DNA of 64,000 bases from Plantago ovata (Eukaryota > Streptophyta > Magnoliopsida > Lamiales > Plantaginaceae). The notes below the pieces were generated by a model. It saw nothing but the letters and a program-made list of their open reading frames with translations. It was not told the DNA's origin and searched no databases. Positions 47,907 to 62,189 of the stretch are shown piece by piece. Where the stretch lies: the NCBI GenBank assembly GCA_028274465.1, contig CM051455.1, forward strand, positions 47,199,129 through 47,263,128, written 5' to 3'. The translations under genes were made by a program, and so were the position numbers. Every line of letters starts with the position of its first letter. Position 1 is the first letter of the stretch.

Positions 47907-49326
47907 CATCCGAGTACAAATAACTAAAACCTCGAAAGTACAATCAATCTACACTTAATAATCTTCCATGTCAAAATCCATGTATACTCTAGTTATTGCA
48001 CTCCAAGAATAAGCCTCCACAATGCCACGATCACTTTTACACTGAAACTGGGGGAGTAAGGGGGGTAAGCTACTAACTCATGGGAAAGTTAATAACTCGT
48101 AATAAAGTATCTTGACACTCTTACCGGATCAAGAACATGTTAATTTTAAAAATATACATGTACATATACACACGATCCAATCACATATACAAAACGATTT
48201 AGCATGGGATAACAAACGTAACACTGAGCTCGATCAGACAATACACTATGGCCTCACATACAGTGGTGGCACACCGTGTCGGGTTTCACACAAAACAATA
48301 CGATACGATAACAAAACGATGGGAGATCTCCAAAGCACGACAATCCCCTCAAAAGGGTCAAACAATTCATAGGCATATCGATGAGCAAAAACATACACTT
48401 GTATCCATGCTTTTAACAAAAGAGTTTTTTTTTTCCACACATCACACATGCACAAACAAAATATTTTTTCTTTGGGTTCACATACTTGATCCTTCGAAAA
48501 GACATATTATACCAATACTCATAACTTGATATAATAGTCATACATTAGTTAAAAAAATATTAAAACAATATAGAAAATAAGAGCAAAAGAGTCAAGACAC
48601 CCCTTACCTCGATTCCGAAAATAACCACCATATCTCCGAGTTTAGAAATCTATCCATGATAAATCGGTGAAACACTAATCCATCGATTACAATATACTTA
48701 TAGTATTTGATCAATCCATAATCATATGCACCACAATACTTGTATCACTGTATTCTGTATGAGCCTCCAAATTGATCCATGATCATCGAAAACTAACAAG
48801 CAATAAAAATAATAATATTTTATAATCAATCTCGGTATAAATTAAAGCCAGGGAACAAACATTATAATGGAAGAACTGATTTGATCCCTTACGTACCAAT
48901 CCTCAGGCCATGCATTATTTTACTTGTCCGTGCATTCCGATGCGCTCACTAGTACTCCAAGCTCATCAATAATACACCAGATTTTCAAAGTTCACTACAC
49001 GGCAATGTTATGTATATATACTATAAGGTCATTTTTTACTTTCAAACTCCTAATTACATTCTAATTCCACATACTAATGACCTTCTAACTCCATGAGTCC
49101 CAAAGCGATAAAATCATATATATAGCCCATCTTACTTTGGCAGGTCCACGATAAAGTACCTTAATCATCACCGAAAATCCATCTTGATTTATCGGTCAAC
49201 CAAAACGATGACTAATAAAATCCAACACTTCAGTTCATGTCCAAATAATATCTTTAACTCAAATTGAAATATAAATTGGTCCGGTCCCCTCTGTAAAAGT
49301 CATATAAAAATGTACGGGTTATTACA
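47657..49326. mobile_element. Ty3-type solo LTR
   Basis: Starts TGTAACGCCCCAAAACC and ends GGGTTATTACA, with near-perfect flanks GGCAT (47652-47656) and GGTAT (49327-49331). Interior is non-coding and includes an (AAT)n tract (47828-47905). The direction of transcription is not certain. TGTAACGCCCC...TTACA ends are common for plant Ty3/gypsy LTRs. Confidence 0.75.
47828..47905. repeat. (AAT)n microsatellite inside the solo LTR
   Basis: About 26 AAT units. Confidence 0.95.
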
Positions 49327-49900
49327 GGTATCTACAAAGGCGCTTGTTATCTCAGAAAGTGAGTAACTCAGCATTCAGATAGTTTAAGTGAAAATCTATA
49401 TGACAGAGTAGGTTGAACTTTCTGAACTGAAATTGCTTGCTGACTGAAACACATGTGACCTGCCTTACTGATCACTTTGCATTTTGGCTCCAACGTTCAC
49501 TTTTGAATTTCAAAGAGCATTAAATGCTAAGCACGTGTACGACGTACTGAAGACTGAAGACAAAAGAAGATGTTGCTGATAGTGACTACACAGCAAGATA
49601 GTGACATATCATGGCTAAGTCCTAGAATTTAATTCAAACGGCACCATTGAGACACTATAAAAATAGAAGGCCTTAGGCTGAGTAGAAGGGTGTGTCAACA
49701 ACGTGATCAAACATTCACTTGTGCTTACAAACCTTCTAATCCTCTCTACTCTTAAACTGCCTATTGATCCGTTCCAAGACTTAAACTTGAAACCAAACCC
49801 ACTTGTGATGAAGTAGAATACAAAACTAAGAAATTAGTTAAGTCCTTTTGTCTTCTTCTCCTTTGTGAATTACTCCACCTACCTAACTCAAGTCAACATT

Positions 49901-50198
49901 CATGAGTCGCTCGTTCAACATAGCTTCGCCTACAACCGTTTGCTTAAAAAAGAGAAGGATTTCCCAAAAAGGGGCAGGAAAGACCGATAGATTCCACAGT
50001 CTTTTCCGCTCGTCAAGTCAAAGATTCGAACCCGCTTCCTCTTCTTGCCCGTTTTTGCTCTCTTTATTGATAGATCATGTTTCTGCGGCTCGGATGAGTA
50101 TTCTTGTTTATATCGTTACGGCTATAAATACTTTCTTCTTCCTAGTAACAAAACATCGTGATGAACGAGATTGTCAGACTCAATTAATCAAATAAATT
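49901..50198. other. Organelle-like DNA, left part
   Basis: The base composition is more even than in its surroundings and the style (AAAAAAGAGAAGGATTTCCC, AAAAGGGGCAGG, GATTCGAACCCGCTTCC) is that of plant mitochondrial intergenic DNA. A frame at 49902-50195 runs through it but I cannot name it. It and 51365-52165 flank an LTR-like segment. Assignment as a nuclear mitochondrial insert is a suspicion. Confidence 0.35.
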
Positions 50199-51364
50199 TG
50201 TTTTTAGCCAAAGGCAATTCACAACTACAACGAAAACCAAGGCACGTAGTGTAGAAGTAAAATAACCTCGAGTGTCGATCTCTAAAGACTATAACTAGCT
50301 TTATCAAATTTAACTTAAACTATAAATCAGAAATCAAGCAAAGCACTTTTTTTTTTTATCAATATGATGGAAGTTAGTGATAGTATGATCATTCAAAGCA
50401 ACGGGTAATAATCATGCATGAAGTACTTGAAGTTTGTATAGAGATCTATGATCATGAATTGTCCTGTGTGTTCCTTTCAATTCAACACTACGAAGATAGA
50501 TGGCTTAGATAGATCAAAGAAATAAAACAATAAATCAAGTCTTAAACGCGCGAAGCCACTCATGCATAATTAAGAACCTTAGCTAAGAAATCACATACTA
50601 TCACCAACGATAGATTTAGCTACTCATAGATAAATTGCAATCAACAAGAATCAAAGTGAGATTGAATGAAAACATGTTGAATGAAATAAATAAAAGCAGA
50701 AAAATCGTGACATACAAGTTACGAAGGTTGTCAATCTCCGATGAATTGCTAACTCACAAGCAAGAATTGAAAATCAAAGATGTCCAATCTCTATGCTAAA
50801 GCTTCCAAATCAATAAGAAAAAGAGTCTTCTATGCTAATAATTCCCAGAACAGGCTCTGGATAATTTGTCTCTCAAAATAAGGTGAAAAGGTATGAAAAA
50901 CGTAGAAATAGGCGAAACTATATATAGGAGTGCGGAAGACGTGGGGCGAACCGCCCCAGACGCCGGGCGAACCGCCTGGCGTGGGGCGAACCACCCCACA
51001 TCCCGGGCGAACCGCCCGGGAGCTTCAGTGGCGGTGGACGCGTTTTCTTGACTTGATTTCGTTTTTGGACTCGAATTTTGCCTTCTAGTGACCTTTAAGC
51101 CTTGAAATTCGACCCCTAGACCTCAAATCTCGTCCGGAACCTTCTAGATACACCACGGATGACCACGAAACATCGAATCTTCGTTCTCTTCAACATAATT
51201 GCCCATAAAAATACATTTTTTTACCTAAAACCTGAAAAATGCAAAGAAAAGGGAAATGTGACACTATTCTAATAAAATGCACTAAAATATAAGCTAAATT
51301 AACCTAGATGATAGCTAAGTTGGTGAAAAAGACTCGAATGAAAGTGTAAAATACACGCTCATCA
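50199..51364 (-). mobile_element. Ty3/gypsy-like LTR
   Basis: Read on the minus strand it starts TGATGAGCGTGTATTTTACAC, a very common plant Ty3 LTR start, and ends ...CCTTTGGCTAAAAACA. It is preceded by AAAAAGGGGGTG, a good polypurine tract. 50930-51040 contains five diverged GGGCGAACCGCC-type repeats. Flanking 5-mers differ (AAATT, CACCC), so it is not a clean solo LTR. Confidence 0.6.
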
Positions 51365-52165
51365 CACCCCCTTTTTCTTCGTTGTTCCGAAACCGGTATA
51401 GAAATGGGTGCTTTTTTTACCTTGTTGACCTTAGTGACTGGGGGGGTTTCGGGGAAAACCCCTTTTTTGAAAAGTGGATGCTAGCCTGATGTCCTAGTCT
51501 TTCGGAATATTGATTCACATCAATACTCTCTTTACATACGTGATTGTTATACGTAATTCGAACCACTTTAATTATTTCTTTTTCCTCTATCTTATCTTTA
51601 GCCATTCTCATCCACTATCGCTCGATCCCTCTAGCTATTTGGAGTCTGTATCCGGATCCGGGGCTCGTCTTTCCACTTTCTGGTTGAGTTTCAAGCTCCA
51701 ACTTAGGTATCTTATGACCCTCCTAAGATAAGACACCAAACTAACATAAGGAGCCGGCACCCGGGTGCTAGCTAAAAACGTTACAAGTCATAGAACTGCC
51801 CGATTACACTAGAATGGCTTCTGTCGCTAAAGTTAGATATGCAACGAATCGAAGGCACAAAAGCCATTCCAAGAGAGAATAAAAGAGATAACTGCACAAT
51901 TCTTGTTGCAGGAATTATAGCGTTGGTATGGCGTTGATAGGGATCCTGATTCAAATGGCACTACTTCTTATGTTTAATCCTTTCGCTCTCAAGGTCGTGG
52001 CCTATCGTCAAATGTCATTATTGTTACGCCGACCCCCAGGTCAGACCAAACTATTGTTGCTTTCCCCGGTTCGCTTACTTTGATATCTCGGTAACGAAAA
52101 CTATAGGAGACTGTATTGGCGAGAGACTTCTTTTGCGTTTACAGATACGTTAATTGTTCTTTCCT
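51365..52165. other. Organelle-like DNA, right part
   Basis: It has GC-richer blocks (GTGACTGGGGGGGTTTCGGG, GGAGCCGGCACCCGGGTGCT, TACGCCGACCCCCAGGTCAG) of a kind seen in plant mitochondrial genomes and unlike the AT-rich neighbours. Frames such as MALLLMFNPFALKVVAYRQM are short and unnamed. It could equally be internal sequence of the adjoining LTR element. Confidence 0.35.
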
Positions 52166-52829
52166 CTGAACAAAAACAAGTCTTGACACCAAGAAAAAAC
52201 ACACTTGCTTACTGTAAAGTATTGCTAAGTTGAATTTCTCAGATTACTTGTAATTAGCTGAAAAGTTAATCTCAGTAATCTCCTTCCAAACCTCTCTAAC
52301 TGATGAAAATCACCTCTTAGGCGTGTTTGTTAGGGGAACTAATCAAGCATAGTTTTGCTGAAGTGTCCCAAGTTTGGTGGAGAACAAGGTTTAGTTCTCT
52401 AGTTAGGTTGGAAACAAAGCAAGGGTGCTTTGGTTTCTGGGAATTTCTAGTGTTTAGGTGTTGTAAGGAAAATCATCATCTGACATAGTGAATTCAGTCC
52501 TAGAAATGACAAAGTGGATTACTTTAGGGATTACGCCACCCTCAGATACCACTATAAAAGTGTTTGTGTGATTTACTTTACTACAGTTTACTTTCAGCAA
52601 GTTATTATTGTTTTCACAACATTTTCTAACTACTTGTTGAATTCAGTTCTGTCTTAGCACTTATTGTAAAAAGACTTCCGCACTCTGAATTTTAAAGTAA
52701 CAGAAACCTCATTACTGAAACGTAATGAGTCCTTGCTGAGAAAGTTTTTAGACATGAAAACGTTTTTAAGACTATTCACCCCCCCCTCCCCCTCTAGTCT
52801 TTACTTGTTGTCTAAAGGGACCAACACAG

Positions 52830-53530
52830 GAGGTGGTGGAGAAGGAACTTGTTGAAAAAAACAAGGATTTGACTACAGAAGAGGTTGATGAAATATTCTT
52901 GAAGGCCAATTCTCCTCCAATATGCTTCGCCTTTATGGGACAGGGAGTACGTGTTAGGCTAGCCACCGCAAGAGCAGGAGCAATTCAAAAACAGATTTAT
53001 CATCGATATCCAGTGAGGACTACCAGAGGGATGTCCAAGAAGATGTCCAAGCCCAGATCGCTCCAATGCATGAACAAATTGCAGCCCTCACTGCTCTACT
53101 TATTGCCGAGCGAATATTGTGATGCCGCCACCGCCAACTCAAGGCTGATCACCAGTAGTAATATTTGGATATTGACACTTTAGACTATTTTCATTGCGTT
53201 TTATTAGATAATTTGGCGCTTTAGGAGATATTTTGGTATGTTGTTGACATATTTGTTGCTAATATTTTGTTCCTTTGGAATTTTAATAGATGTTGAGATT
53301 ATTTTTTTGTGCAATGTTTTTCGCAATTTACCACGGGATATATGTGCATTAGACAAGTTGTATAAAACTGGGAAAAGGTTTTTTGCATGACGCCTAATGA
53401 AAATTGGCAATTAATAATTTAGCTACAGAAATTTTTTCCGTCGCTAAAGTTCAGTAATTAAAAATTAAATAATAATAATAAAAACCCTTTACGTGGCTAG
53501 ATTGGCAACGTAACCAATTTAGCAACGGAA
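52830..53530. mobile_element. CACTA-like transposon remnant
   Basis: A plus-strand frame from 52833 (KNKDLTTEEVDEIFLKANSP, then GQGVRVR) recalls the C-terminal part of plant transposon proteins in CACTA elements (TEEVDEIF...G..RG.V.G.G). Near 53420-53530 the words CCGTCGCTAAAG and TTTAGCAACGGAAAAA are typical CACTA subterminal repeats. Truncated on both sides. Confidence 0.45.
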
Positions 53531-53534
53531 AAAT

Positions 53535-53700
53535 CCACAATAATTGTCCTGTTTCTCCATTTCTATTCCCCTTATTTTCATTGTCTGTGTGTCAGTGTTG
53601 TAAGCCACGAATATAAAAGATAAACGAGCAACTAACACCTTACTAGATTACTTAAAAACACGGACTAAATCCTTGTACTGTATCAACAGTCATTTATTGT
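53535..53700 (+). pseudogene. VIR 3'-UTR fragment, downstream of protease D
   Basis: TCCACAATAATTGTCC, GTCAGTGTTGTAAGCCAC and GATAAACGAGCAACTAACACC match 25578-25680 and its other copies. No VIR exon remains in this unit. Confidence 0.75.
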
Positions 53701-53917
53701 TATGTTGCACTTACTCGATCTGTTACAAATTTACATGCACTTTGCATGAAGGGTGAGCAGAAATGAAATGCATCTGTTGAGGCAAACATGTTGTCCAAAG
53801 AAAGATATTGTTCACATCCTTATATTCACTGTCCAATCTTAGTCATGCCTTGCTCCATGTATTGCATTACTGCTTTTATTGGTCGAAACAGACTTGAGAA
53901 TACGAGCCTCAAGATCT

Positions 53918-54630
53918 GATGTTACTAAAATATGTCTGGAACGTGCTCAGACAAAAGGAGACGAATTAAGGCCATCGGAAGGGACGCAACGGTGAGGAAA
54001 TGTATTATTGCCAGAAGCATGGCTTATCAAGGAGATCCGGAACCAACGATTATTGATCCGAAAGGACCTCCCGGCGACAAGGACCATCAGTGGATAAGAT
54101 TGTTGATTTTTGACAAAGCTTATCTACTAAGGAAAACCTTGTACGACAAAGGAGACATGTCGGGTTGTGGCCAAGGAGATGTGTTATCAAACGACTGTTG
54201 CAACGTGTTCAAATCCCAGTAAAGCAGTACTATTAGAGGAGACGTGGTTCAATCTGGAAACAGAGAGATCTAATCATGGAGATAGCGACTCATATAAGAG
54301 GGAAGTCAGCAAGCTTCAGGACCAAGGTAGATCAGATCCAGAAAACTACACAGAAAAATCAGGTTCATTCTAAGGAATTCACTCTCTTACAAGGTTTACC
54401 TTCAAGTAAAGTCTTCCACCGCCGGCTTGACCATCATGCAAGCTGGTAAAAAAGGTCCCCCTCCACCCGATTTCCCTTCTTATGTAGTCTGATTAAAGGT
54501 TCCAAGAATGCGGATGGACAGCAAAAGAGAAGTTACCTAGCCAGGTCCAAAACCTCATTGCATAGATTTGGTCGATTGTTCTGTCAATCTGTAAGTAGTT
54601 TATAACCCGAAGGAAAATCACGTCCCATCA
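53918..54630 (+). other. Inserted segment of unknown origin in protease D exon 9
   Basis: Absent from copies A, B, C and E at this point. An open frame at 53932-54222 (RRIKAIGRDATVRKCIIARS, then MAYQGDPEPTIIDPKGPPGD) and an overlapping one to 54373 are unlike anything I can name. Local base composition (about 45% GC) differs from the neighbourhood. ATC on both edges is a possible 3-bp duplication. It could be a captured gene piece or a transposon fragment. Confidence 0.5.
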
Positions 54631-54959
54631 TACTTGCAGTACTGTAGAAATGGATAAACATAACATAAGATGTCAAGAAAAATTCGACAAACAAATGCCT
54701 AAAAACTAGTACTAACTTTTATGGAAACAAATTTGTGAAGAGATAAAGTAAAGAAGCAGAAAAGCACCTAGGCCTATGCGTGTGTAGGCAGTCAATATAA
54801 CTAGTACTCCATCCAACTCTGCTCCTCTGATTATCATACATCACCAACTTATTTACCATAGAAGGAGCTGCACCCACACCACATACAACTCGTTAAATTG
54901 AAAATATTACTATTATCTTCTTAATAATACGCCAATGAACTCAACTTTAGTTTCTGAAT

Positions 54960-55211
54960 GGATAACTTGAGGAAGTAACTAACCTAAAATTACCTCTTCA
55001 GTGAAAATATTTGGGCCTCTACTTCAGGACAACAACCAATTACTCTGGCCCGTCTCGTGTTGTCGGTCCATAAAATATCGACTAAAAAATTTCAACCCTT
55101 TAATTCTAGACCATATAATAAATTTACATATAATTTTCAGCTCCAAATGACAACAGTAGGCCGGGTTCATTATATAAAATCCGTACTAATAAAATGTACG
55201 GGGTATTTCAC
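54960..55211. mobile_element. LTR-like fragment replacing protease D exons 5-7
   Basis: Sequence from GGATAACTTGAGGAAGTAAC to ATGTACGGGGTATTTCA interrupts the protease. AAAATGTACGGGGTATT resembles the AAAATGTACGGGTTATTACA end of the Ty3-type solo LTR at 49326, suggesting a related LTR end. A deletion of protease DNA accompanied it. Confidence 0.4.
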
Positions 55212-56204
55212 TTTAGTTGTGATATAAAGCCATATTCTAATCTGCCTAGCTAGGCCAAGCATACCATCAAAGTCGAGTCTTTCAGGTACATGAGGTCCTT
55301 GAAAATATCCACACCTGAATGAAACCCGTCAGAATGTTAGTATTTTAATTTCCTGCCAAAGATGCCTAGGGGACTTAGAAGGAGATCATTATGATTCATC
55401 TAAAGGAGAAAGGATACCCGAAATTTAGTGTGGTGTTAGGAGTAGAACCATGGCCGTGAAGGTGAATGATGTCCTTGGCCACATAACCAGTACTTGAACT
55501 TCCGTCTGCGTATGGCAATGTGTAATCACAGAGTTCCTTTGCAAGCGCATGAGGGGAATGAATTGGGCAATCTGGATCTCTTCTTTCTATGAAATTGTTG
55601 AAAGGTACATAGGGTGGACTAGGTGCCTATGAATCAACCAGAACAAGTTTCAGAAATAGATCTTTATAATAGTTAATGTGGATATATAAATTAATGTAAT
55701 TAGAAGTGCATGGTACGTTCTACCGGTTTAGCATGAGGTCCCGCACACTGAATCCATGTCAAAGAACTACCAGTGTCCAACAGGAGATGAAAATATTTTC
55801 CTTCGTGGACTCTGATGTTCAAGGTCGTTAGATATCGCCTTCAACAGAGCCAAAGTAGTGTATGTTCCACTAGTAATTAGTTTATCAGGGAAAACAATGC
55901 AAGATTGATGAAGTAGGAACCGTTTTACACAATCTAAACCTCAATATCAAACATACCAGATTGCCAAATCAGATGCAAAACAAGAAGAAGAATGATGAAA
56001 GTGACGAAAATGATTATAATACGTACTGTGAGCGTTCATGTCCATAAAGAGGAAATTGGAATTGAACTATAGAGCAATGTACCAGGAGAGCGCGCACATA
56101 GAACAAAGGTAAACATAACTATAATAGGTGTTGGATTTCTCATAGCTAGTTGGTTTTGAAATGAACTGCCGATTAGATAATAATGACAATAAATAATAAT
56201 AAAA

Positions 56205-56381
56205 AACTGGAGCTTCGTGGTTTTCGTTTATTTTCTTTTATATGGTAGTAATTTTCTTTTCCATTTCCCTTAATTTGGTGGAAAATTTCTTTTATATGGT
56301 GGTAATTTTCTTTTCTTTTCCATTTCTCTAATTTGGTGACTTTCTTATATTTTCTTTTAGGCTTTGCATCGTTTGAGTAAA
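56205..56381. promoter_or_regulatory. Protease D upstream motif cluster
   Basis: TTTTATATGGTAGTAATTTTC, TTTTATATGGTGGTAATTTTC and CC(A/C)TTTCCCTTAATTTGGTGG repeats, shared with copy E at 61625-61760. The (AAT)n tract of B and C is only a few units here (56180-56206). Confidence 0.45.
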
Positions 56382-57487
56382 TCCAAGGAAAAAGGAAAAA
56401 AATTATAGGATTTTTCTATGTTTGTTTTAAAGGAAATTTAGTTTGAAAAAGAAATTAAACTGAAAAACTTGGAAAATTGAGGAAAATAAAATCATAACAG
56501 ATTCAACAAAATCTCTCATCTCTTTATCTTCTCTCAATTTTAATCTATCTTTTTGTATATTTTCACGTCCTTCACAAAATAAAATCCTCCTCACCAGATT
56601 TTCATCTTCCCTCCAAAGTTTTGATCTATGGTCGAAAACTTTACAATTTCGTCTTCCCTCCAAAATTTCTTGATGAATTACCTCTCCACTGACATTATAT
56701 ATATACACCATCTATGATGAAGAATAATATTCTATCTAACTTAGTTTGAAATAATTGATTCGTAATACTTATTTGCCTGATTAATATTTATCAATCTGTT
56801 AACAACTATCTTTGGCCTTTGCCATTATCATGTGATTAGTCCTCTATAGATAGGTTGTTTTAAGTCTCTATTTCAATTTGATGATGCTAATTAGACTCTC
56901 TTTCTTTTTTTCATGTGATCATTGATTTTCTCTGAGTTGTGGATATATATTAGACGCAAATTCTTACAGGAGTGAATTCAATATTGTTATGAATTTGTCT
57001 GTCCATGTTACTGATACTAACAATTAATCATCTTATTTCAAACAAACTGAAAATAAATGAGATTTTTTTTTAATTTGGTAAATAGAAATTAAATGGTTGC
57101 AACAAATGGATAAATTGAGGCCAAATAGTTAAGGTGGATAGTTTCTAAACAATGAAAATTACCAATATTGTTATGAATTTGTCTGTCCATGTTACTGATA
57201 CTAACCAACAATTAATCATCTTATTTCAAACAAACTGAGAATAAATGAGTTTTTTTTTTTTTTTTTAATTTGGTAAATAGAAATTAAATGGCCGCAACAA
57301 ATGAATAAATTGAGGCCAAAGAATTAAGGTGGATAGTTTATAAACAATGAAAGGTTAAAAATATATAATACATAATTACCAATTTTCCAGGAAAATAACA
57401 ATAAGTTGCCAAACAGTAGAAAAATAAGGAAAATATTGATTTTCCTTCAATAATTTCCAAAGGGATTTGATTTTCCTAAATTTTCTC
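56382..57487. mobile_element. TIR element of the CCAAGGGAAAAG family, copy 2
   Basis: It begins ATCCAAGGAAAAAGGAAAAA and ends CCAAAGGGATTTGATTTTCC with the same subterminal words as 34308-35347 (GTTTGTTTTAA.GGAAATTTA, AAAACTTGG.AAA.TGAGG.AAATAAAATCA). The last bases of the right TIR are degraded. It contains a 184-base tandem duplication. Confidence 0.55.
56979..57351 (+). repeat. Tandem duplication, two units of about 184 bases
   Basis: Both units start CAATATTGTTATGAATTTGT and contain TGTCCATGTTACTGATACTA and ATTTGGTAAATAGAAATTAA. The second has a longer T-run (57247-57266) and an extra CAAC. Units start at 56979 and 57163. Confidence 0.9.
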
Positions 57488-58549
57488 GACTAATGGAAAG
57501 TCTATATTTTTGGGTTAATCAGTCTGACCAGTCGGGCGTACACTTGCGTTATGGTTTTAAAATATTATGCTATGGTTTTGACCCGTCAAAATACAACACT
57601 TGCTAAAACAGTGTAGAGTAAACAACCAAACTATTGAAAAACCCCAAAACCTGTGTATTTGGTGTTAGAGCCTACCGTACATTTCAAACTTAGTCAGACA
57701 TCCTTTACATACGTTTGGTCGTGGCACTATTATCTACAACAAAACCTGTGTACAAATAACAGTTGTCTGTTAAATAGAAACGCTGCTTGCATGTATTCCT
57801 ACTGTGATTAATCAATATATCACACTTTATCGCAGTTCATCGTTTGGGAAGATTCTCTCTCCTGAGTTTTCAGCGACTTCGTTTAAATTATGAGAATATA
57901 TACCCACGGGTGCGGAAACGCAAACCGGAGTACGAAGTCTTCTTGTAATGAGGATTAGATGAGCCATTGTGGTGGTCGAGATAAATATGACTAATTGACT
58001 ATAACAGTGATGCATCAGTGTTGCCTTTAAAACCTATAAGAATAATTCTCCTACCAGTTATAAAATAAGACAGTGGTTCATGCATGTCACCGTATGTTAC
58101 TGAACATAAAACCACAATAAATTTTGTTATTAGTAAAAAAAACATTTGACCAAAATAAAATAAAATAGCAGTCTGTAAGTTGTTACACTACTGTTAGAGT
58201 ATAGCTTAGCCTATTCACTCAACTTTCGAATTCAAATCGTTTGTCGAGTTTTCGATAGAAGTGGTACTCTGATTGAGCATTTTGACTCGTAAATTTTTGA
58301 TAGCATTAAAGTCTTTTGTCTTTAAAATGTTTTGAATTTTCGGGTCGTTACAGTTGGTACCAGCTCTGGCACACGAGTTCCGGAGACCCATCTTTCAGAT
58401 CATGCATCTAGTACTCATTGTCTCTTTGCATTGCATTTCATAGTATTATTATTATATATAATAAAAACATTGCATTTGCCACCCTACATGTGTCTTTAAT
58501 GATTGATTGAATTACATGATAGGTTATGGCAACAGAACGGTGGGCGATA
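57488..58549. other. Spacer with LTR remnant
   Basis: 57570-57715 is shared with the last 140 bases of the window (AAAATACAACACTTGCT, CAAAACCTGTGTATTTGGTG, TTAGTCAGACATCCTTTACA). 58330-58360 reads TCGGGTCGTTACAGTTGGTACCAGCTCTGG, the end of a Ty3-type LTR followed by a degraded primer-binding site. No gene recognised. Confidence 0.5.
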
Positions 58550-58985
58550 TCCTTAGCCGTTGGAGTCAAGACACCTGTTTATAGATACATGGAATTATCA
58601 GGCTTAGATATTTTGTATTTTCCTTGCCTGAGAATTAATTACCTTAATGGTTTTACAGGGCACAAGGGGAACTGATCTCTTGGCCAGAGAGTTCATGTAT
58701 AATGTAGTTTTTCAGTTCATTTCAAACTGTAAATCAGATCTTGTTGTTTGTGTTGTTGTACTATAGTTATTGCTTTTGAGTTTTGATGAGACTGTATATG
58801 AATTATGTTATATGTTTCTATAGTTAGTACTATAGTTATTGCTTTAGTTTTACCCAACCATGTTCGGCTTGGTTATGGTTATGTATCGCAAGGATAGATT
58901 TTCTCCACAAGTATCCCCTTTCTCCGTTTCCTTTCCCCTTTTCACCGTCTGTGTGTCAGTGTTGTAAGCCACTAGTATAAAGGAT
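58550..58985 (+). pseudogene. VIR 3'-end fragment, downstream of protease E
   Basis: GTCAAGACACCTGTTTA, TTGCCTGAGAATTAATTACC and TTTTACAGGGCACA correspond to VIR intron 27 and exon 28 (25110-25310). The stop-containing coding end is damaged. 3' UTR words (GGCCAGAGAGTTCATGTATA, TTTCAAACTGTAAATCAGAT) follow. Confidence 0.8.
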
Positions 58986-59215
58986 AAACGAGCAGCTAAC
59001 ACCTTACTAGATCACGGTTTAGGCACGGACAGAATCCCTGTACTGTACTGTATCAACAGTCATTTATTGTTGTTTGCACTTATTCTCTTACAAATTTACA
59101 TGCACTTTGCATGAAGGGTGAGCAGCAATGCAGCAGAGGCAAGCTGCTGAGGCAAACATGTTATCCAAATAAGAAAGATATTGTTCACATGCTTAGATTC
59201 AATTAATTGTCCATC

Positions 59216-61566
<2,351 letters not shown>

Positions 61567-61599
61567 AGCTAGTTGGTTTTGAAATGATCTGCCGATTAG

Positions 61600-62189
61600 A
61601 TAATAATAACAATAAATAATAATATATGGTGGTAATTTTTTTTTTTCCATTTCCCTTAATTTGGTGGAAAGTTTCTTTTATATGGTGGTAATTTTCTTTT
61701 CCATTTCCCTTAATTTGGGTTGGTGGAAATTTCTTTTATTTTCTTTTATATGGTATTATTATCTTTTACTTGCTTAACTTTAATAAATATTTTTCTCACA
61801 TGTAGTCCACAAAGTTAAAAGGGGAAAGAATAATCAAAATGTGATTTTAATTTCCTAAAAAAAAAAATGGAAAGTTTGTCACGAGACGGAGTAAGTATTA
61901 TTACAATTGTTCAACCAATACATGAGTCACAGTGCGCCCTAGCTGCCAAAGGTTTAGCTCATCCAACCATTTTTTGGTTCAACTAGTCATGCCAAATTCA
62001 AAAACTAGGAGCTCATTTCACTTGCTTTTCCTCTTTAAGTGTTCCATAAAACACGTGAACCCTACACACATTTTAAACGTTAATTTTTATATAACAATAC
62101 TAAATTTTACCATTATACTTCACTTTAATAATTATATTTCAATTAGAAAAATAATCAACTACACTAATTTTTTCATTACTTTAAACTTC
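61600..62189. other. Protease E upstream DNA
   Basis: 61620-61760 has TATATGGTGGTAATTTT and TTTCCCTTAATTTGG repeats. 62050-62160 (CCTACACACATTTTAAACGT, TTTTACCATTATACTTCACT) matches DNA upstream of copy C at 45800-45900. No gene. Confidence 0.5.

Larger units (their letters stand above)
46855..52826 (+). mobile_element. Copia-like 3' LTR, opened by three nested insertions
   Basis: The LTR begins TGTTAGGAAACTTGTAATTT right after a polypurine tract (AAAAAGGGGG) and ends TCTAAAGGGACCAACA after a run of C. A TATA-like CACTATAAAAATAGAAGG is at about 49653-49670. Its own sequence is 46855-47008, 47539-47656, 49327-about 49900 and about 52170-52826, roughly 1.5 kb, a usual size for large copia LTRs. 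The rest is inserted DNA (TRIM, Ty3-type solo LTR, organelle-like block). No internal gag-pol was found, and nothing like a primer-binding site follows the right end. Confidence 0.6.
53839..56143 (-). pseudogene. Asp1-like aspartic protease, copy D, mosaic pseudogene
   Basis: Minus strand. Exon 1 (56143 down to about 56030) has a 4-base insertion (TGTGCGCGCTCTCC against TATGCTCTCC) that breaks the signal peptide. Exon 2 (about 55843-55729) still has LLDTGSSLTW and exon 3 (about 55628-55420) is open. Exon 4 starts at 55314, is frameshifted (CTAGCTAGGCAG) and stops at 55212, where unrelated LTR-like DNA (54960-55211) replaces the rest. Exons 5-7 are gone, removing the second active site. Exon 8 (54867-54768) and exon 9 (about 54645-54631 and 53917-53839) remain, exon 9 being split by 713 inserted bases. 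Confidence 0.85.
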
